Source of the DNA: an uncultured Carnobacterium sp. | Lineage (GTDB): Bacteria; Bacillota; Bacilli; Lactobacillales; Aerococcaceae | Direction of reading: 5' to 3' | NCBI GenBank assembly: GCA_937967765.1 | Contig: CALCML010000113.1 | Location: 1-7,410, forward strand | DNA: 7,410 bases | Part shown: one piece after another, positions 5,885 to 7,410 of the stretch | Layout of the letters: every line of letters starts with the position of its first letter | How positions within the stretch are numbered: position 1 is the stretch's first letter | The notes under the pieces: generated by a model | What the model was told of the DNA's origin: nothing | Databases searched by the model: none | Seen by the model: the letters and a program-made list of their open reading frames with translations, nothing else | Translations under genes and position numbers: made by a program

Positions 5885-5960
5885 TTGAGGCTAGGGCTTC
5901 GCCCGTCGCAGCCACATCCGTAAGTCGCGTTGCTCCAACGGCTGTGTCAACTGACCTCAA
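5885..5960. repeat. GC-rich structured intergenic element (MITE-like or small RNA candidate)
   Basis: Within an AT-rich intergenic region, 76 bp are bounded by TTGAGG (5885-5890) and CCTCAA (5955-5960). Inside are two further helices: GGGC-TTC-GCCC (5894-5904), and CGCAGCC (5907-5913) with GGCTGTG (5940-5946, one G-T pair). Together they draw a closed three-way junction. The termini read TTGAGGCTAG and TTGAGGTCAG on the two strands, like short terminal inverted repeats. No target duplication is seen. It contains no ORF. An 18-bp stretch covering its left edge and flank (5875-5892) recurs at 7239-7256. It could be a small mobile repeat or a structured RNA; I do not recognise a named family. 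Confidence 0.55.
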
Positions 5961-5969
5961 TTCTCTACA

Positions 5970-5999
5970 CAAAAAAAGCACCCCAATAAATGGGATGCT
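5970..5999 (-). terminator. Intrinsic terminator of the VanZ-RDD gene
   Basis: On the minus strand AGCATCCCA (5999-5991), loop TTTAT, then TGGGGTGCT (5985-5977) forms a 9-bp stem with one G-T pair, followed by a run of T from 5977 to 5971. It shares the outer GTGCTTTTTT form with the terminators at 5098 and 7180. Confidence 0.88.
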
Positions 6000-6029
6000 A
6001 AAAATGTTAATTTCATTTTAGAAAAACGA

Positions 6030-7106
6030 TTATGCTTTTCTATCAATTGTGCTTTGGTACTCCGCCCCTGTTAATCGGTCGAATAGGAAACGACGATTGA
6101 AGAGCGTCACGATAAGGATGATTAAGAAGTACAATACGAATACGAGTAAGGTGCCTGCGAATAATACGAGGAATTCCGGCGTCTCCGCTTCAAAGTTAAA
6201 GACATCCATGAGTGTGAGTAATCCTAGTGGAATCCAGTTGAAGTACGCTGTGATGAGGATACCTCTGAGTACTGTACGAAAGGCTTTGTTGTCTTTGAAC
6301 TCTACTCCGAATTTGAGCAAGGCGCTTCCGAGTGTTTTTCCATTAATGAGTGGTACCAAAGCGAAATACAATGCAAACAATACAGAAACTGGAATGGTTG
6401 TATTCAAGAAGCTATACGGTACGTAGACGATCGCTGCGTCAATGAGGAGCGACAACATGACGCGAATGCTCGATACGTGAGTACCCTCCTCAAAGGATTT
6501 CTCATCTATGGCATCTCTTGAAGGAAGAACCCAAACTGCAAGTTGGCCAATGAAGTACCCGAGTGCGCCACCCGTCGTATTTTGAATAATATCATCAATG
6601 TCGCATAGGCGGTAAGGACCGGGATAAATGAAATACAATCCAGATAATTGCGTGAGCTCGAAGAATAAGCTGACTAGCGCCGTTAATAAAATCGTCTTCT
6701 TGAAGCTGCATTTGAAATAATAACGCATGTACACCCCGAAAGGTACGAGCATCAATACATTGAATGCTGGAATGTAGAACGATGGATATTTCATCGAATC
6801 AATCCATGTCGACGGGTCCGTCAGTACAAACGGGCTATCGTTGAAGAAATCCGCCACAAATGAAAACGGAACAAGGTTTAACTTGTCTGTGTACGTCGTA
6901 TGAATGGTCGATGGGTCAGGCAGTGGCAAGTTCACTAATGAATATGCCGCCAGTAAATATAAGATAAACGAATAGAAAATAACCGTGCGTAGTTTATTCA
7001 CTGAACCGTACTTCCGATAGTTGGCAATCATGTACGGAATGGTAATGACAAACGCTAAAATAGGAAATAAAATCAGTGCGATTTTAATGGTGCTGATATA
7101 AGACAT
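6030..7106 (-). CDS. VanZ-RDD fusion membrane protein
   Basis: This 358-aa polytopic membrane protein joins two domains. Residues about 1-190 form a VanZ-like domain: NVLMLVPFGVYMRYYF (116-131), SLFFELTQLSGLY (146-158) with E150 and Q153, and YRLCDIDDIIQNTTGGALGYF (165-185) with R166 and the conserved acidic cluster D169/D171/D172. Residues about 212-350 are RDD-like: RVMLSLLIDAAIV (215-227, R215/D223), NGKTLGSALLKFGVEF (255-270), more membrane helices, and RRFLFDRLTGAEY (338-350) near the C-terminus. VanZ gives low-level teicoplanin resistance in the VanA cluster; in chromosomal relatives the role is unclear, and no van genes are present. The start at 7106 is chosen because GAGGAG precedes it by 5 nt and a TATAAT box lies upstream; a longer in-frame reading from 7268 would cross a terminator hairpin. 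Confidence 0.88.
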   Translation of the reverse strand: MSYISTIKIALILFPILAFVITIPYMIANYRKYGSVNKLRTVIFYSFILYLLAAYSLVNLPLPDPSTIHTTYTDKLNLVPFSFVADFFNDSPFVLTDPSTWIDSMKYPSFYIPAFNVLMLVPFGVYMRYYFKCSFKKTILLTALVSLFFELTQLSGLYFIYPGPYRLCDIDDIIQNTTGGALGYFIGQLAVWVLPSRDAIDEKSFEEGTHVSSIRVMLSLLIDAAIVYVPYSFLNTTIPVSVLFALYFALVPLINGKTLGSALLKFGVEFKDNKAFRTVLRGILITAYFNWIPLGLLTLMDVFNFEAETPEFLVLFAGTLLVFVLYFLIILIVTLFNRRFLFDRLTGAEYQSTIDRKA

Positions 7107-7139
7107 AAATACTCCTCGACTAATAAAGTTAATATCCGC

Positions 7140-7148
7140 ATTATACCA
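7140..7148 (-). promoter_or_regulatory. Extended -10 promoter of the VanZ-RDD gene
   Basis: The minus strand reads TGGTATAAT. TTTATT lies at the -35 spacing (7168-7163). Initiation near 7133 gives a leader of about 27 nt and lies downstream of the terminator at 7180-7217, supporting independent transcription. Confidence 0.65.
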
Positions 7149-7179
7149 AAATACGTGCAGTGAATAAATAATTCGTACT

Positions 7180-7217
7180 AACAAAAAAGCACCCTGCAAA
7201 TACAGAGTGCTGAGATC
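7180..7217 (-). terminator. Intrinsic terminator; copy 2 of the 38-bp repeat
   Basis: Same hairpin as at 5098-5135: AGCACTCTGT, loop ATTT, GCAGGGTGCT, T run, with 37 of 38 bases identical. In copy 2 the base change (C7197, read G on the minus strand) turns the innermost stem pair from T-A into a T-G wobble. No intact gene lies directly before it; it would stop readthrough from the gene ending at 7325. Confidence 0.82.
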
Positions 7218-7238
7218 TTGTAAGTAATTCCCATAACG

Positions 7239-7256
7239 TATTAACGTTTTGAGGCT
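7239..7256. repeat. Partial copy of the structured-element border
   Basis: Eighteen bases match 5875-5892 with one difference (G7246 versus A5882), including TTTTGAGGCT. The rest of the 76-bp element is missing here. Confidence 0.5.
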
Positions 7257-7262
7257 TGCTTT

Positions 7263-7276
7263 GTTCATTTATGAAC
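7263..7276. other. Short inverted repeat GTTCAT-TT-ATGAAC
   Basis: Six-base arms are separated by two bases in the gap after the partial right-hand gene. It could be chance or a small operator; there is no T run, so it is not a terminator. Confidence 0.25.
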
Positions 7277-7324
7277 CGTTATCAGAAAACAACCAGAAAG
7301 AAAAACCTATTCAGTTCATCGTCC

Positions 7325-7410
7325 TCAATCCTTGTCTGCTTCATTTTCTTTTGCACGATCGTTTTGTAAATCTTTTTCAGAGAGTTTTTGTTCGATATAC
7401 TTGTCAATGT
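7325..7410 (-). CDS. C-terminal end of an unidentified gene (runs off the right edge)
   Basis: The last 27 codons are in frame and end with TGA at 7327-7325. The peptide IDKYIEQKLSEKDLQNDRAK followed by ENEADKD is highly charged and helical, typical of a flexible or coiled-coil C-terminus. This is too little to name a family. No stem-loop with a T run follows directly, so the hairpin at 7180-7217 is the first plausible stop for its transcript. Confidence 0.55.
   Translation of the reverse strand, partial: IDKYIEQKLSEKDLQNDRAKENEADKD

Noticed and set aside
5885..5960. tRNA or known riboswitch
   Set aside because: There is no acceptor stem, T-loop or CCA-like end, and the DUF1269 promoter lies downstream of the element, so it is not a leader of that gene.
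5885..5960. Complete insertion sequence
   Set aside because: It is far too short, with no transposase and no target-site duplication.
6049..6426. 125-aa open frame on the plus strand
   Set aside because: It is antisense to the VanZ-RDD coding region, with low-complexity Ser/Asn/Lys composition and no ribosome site or family match.
6030..7106. Acquired glycopeptide resistance determinant
   Set aside because: No vanHAX or vanRS genes are present, and VanZ-like domains are common in chromosomes of susceptible Firmicutes.
7107..7268. In-frame N-terminal extension of the VanZ-RDD gene by 54 residues
   Set aside because: It runs through the terminator hairpin at 7180-7217 and the TATAAT box at 7140-7145; the ATG at 7106 has a good ribosome site.

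Overview
The window looks like chromosome of a low-GC, AT-leaning Firmicute. Strong AGGAGG-type ribosome sites, extended -10 promoters (TGnTATAAT), short intergenic gaps and U-run terminators point that way. The protein set (short ProV/EgtV-type ATPase with a permease, nu-class glutathione transferase, VanZ-RDD fusion, SemiSWEET, Gly-rich DUF1269 protein, CsbD-like protein) fits Lactobacillales. A Streptococcus, Granulicatella or Carnobacteriaceae-type host is plausible, but the genus is an inference. There are no rRNA or tRNA genes, CRISPR arrays, transposases or phage genes.

Layout. Positions 1-1722 (minus strand) hold a three-gene operon, read right to left: a YghU-like glutathione transferase, an ABC ATPase 12 nt downstream, and the overlapping start of a permease cut by the window edge. 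The transporter matches the ergothioneine/quaternary-amine importer group (EgtV-EgtU, relatives of OpuC). Divergent from it at 1878-2072 is a 64-aa CsbD-like stress protein; the shared 155-bp intergenic region carries two extended -10 promoters and a central dyad. A two-way terminator separates the CsbD-like gene from a minus-strand PH-domain gene (2125-2496). That gene is divergent from an LtrA-family membrane protein (2601-3737), which ends at another two-way terminator.

Positions 3785-4530 hold two minus-strand genes of unknown function, coupled by an ATGA overlap. A SemiSWEET sugar transporter (4736-4999) follows on the plus strand, then a minus-strand DUF1269 membrane-associated protein (5144-5752). 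A VanZ-RDD fusion lies at 6030-7106 (minus), and the last 27 codons of an unidentified minus-strand gene reach the right edge.

The most unusual material is intergenic. A compact GC-rich structured element bounded by TTGAGG/CCTCAA lies at 5885-5960. A 38-bp terminator module at 5098-5135 is repeated with one mismatch at 7180-7217. Next to each module is a copy of an 18-bp motif from the edge of the structured element, in the same order and orientation. The right-hand pair is therefore compatible with a duplicated DUF1269-type locus that has lost its gene. The clearest functional association is the thiol-related operon at the left. I found no strong evidence of a wholly new multi-gene system; the coupled unknown pair at 3785-4530 is the only candidate.
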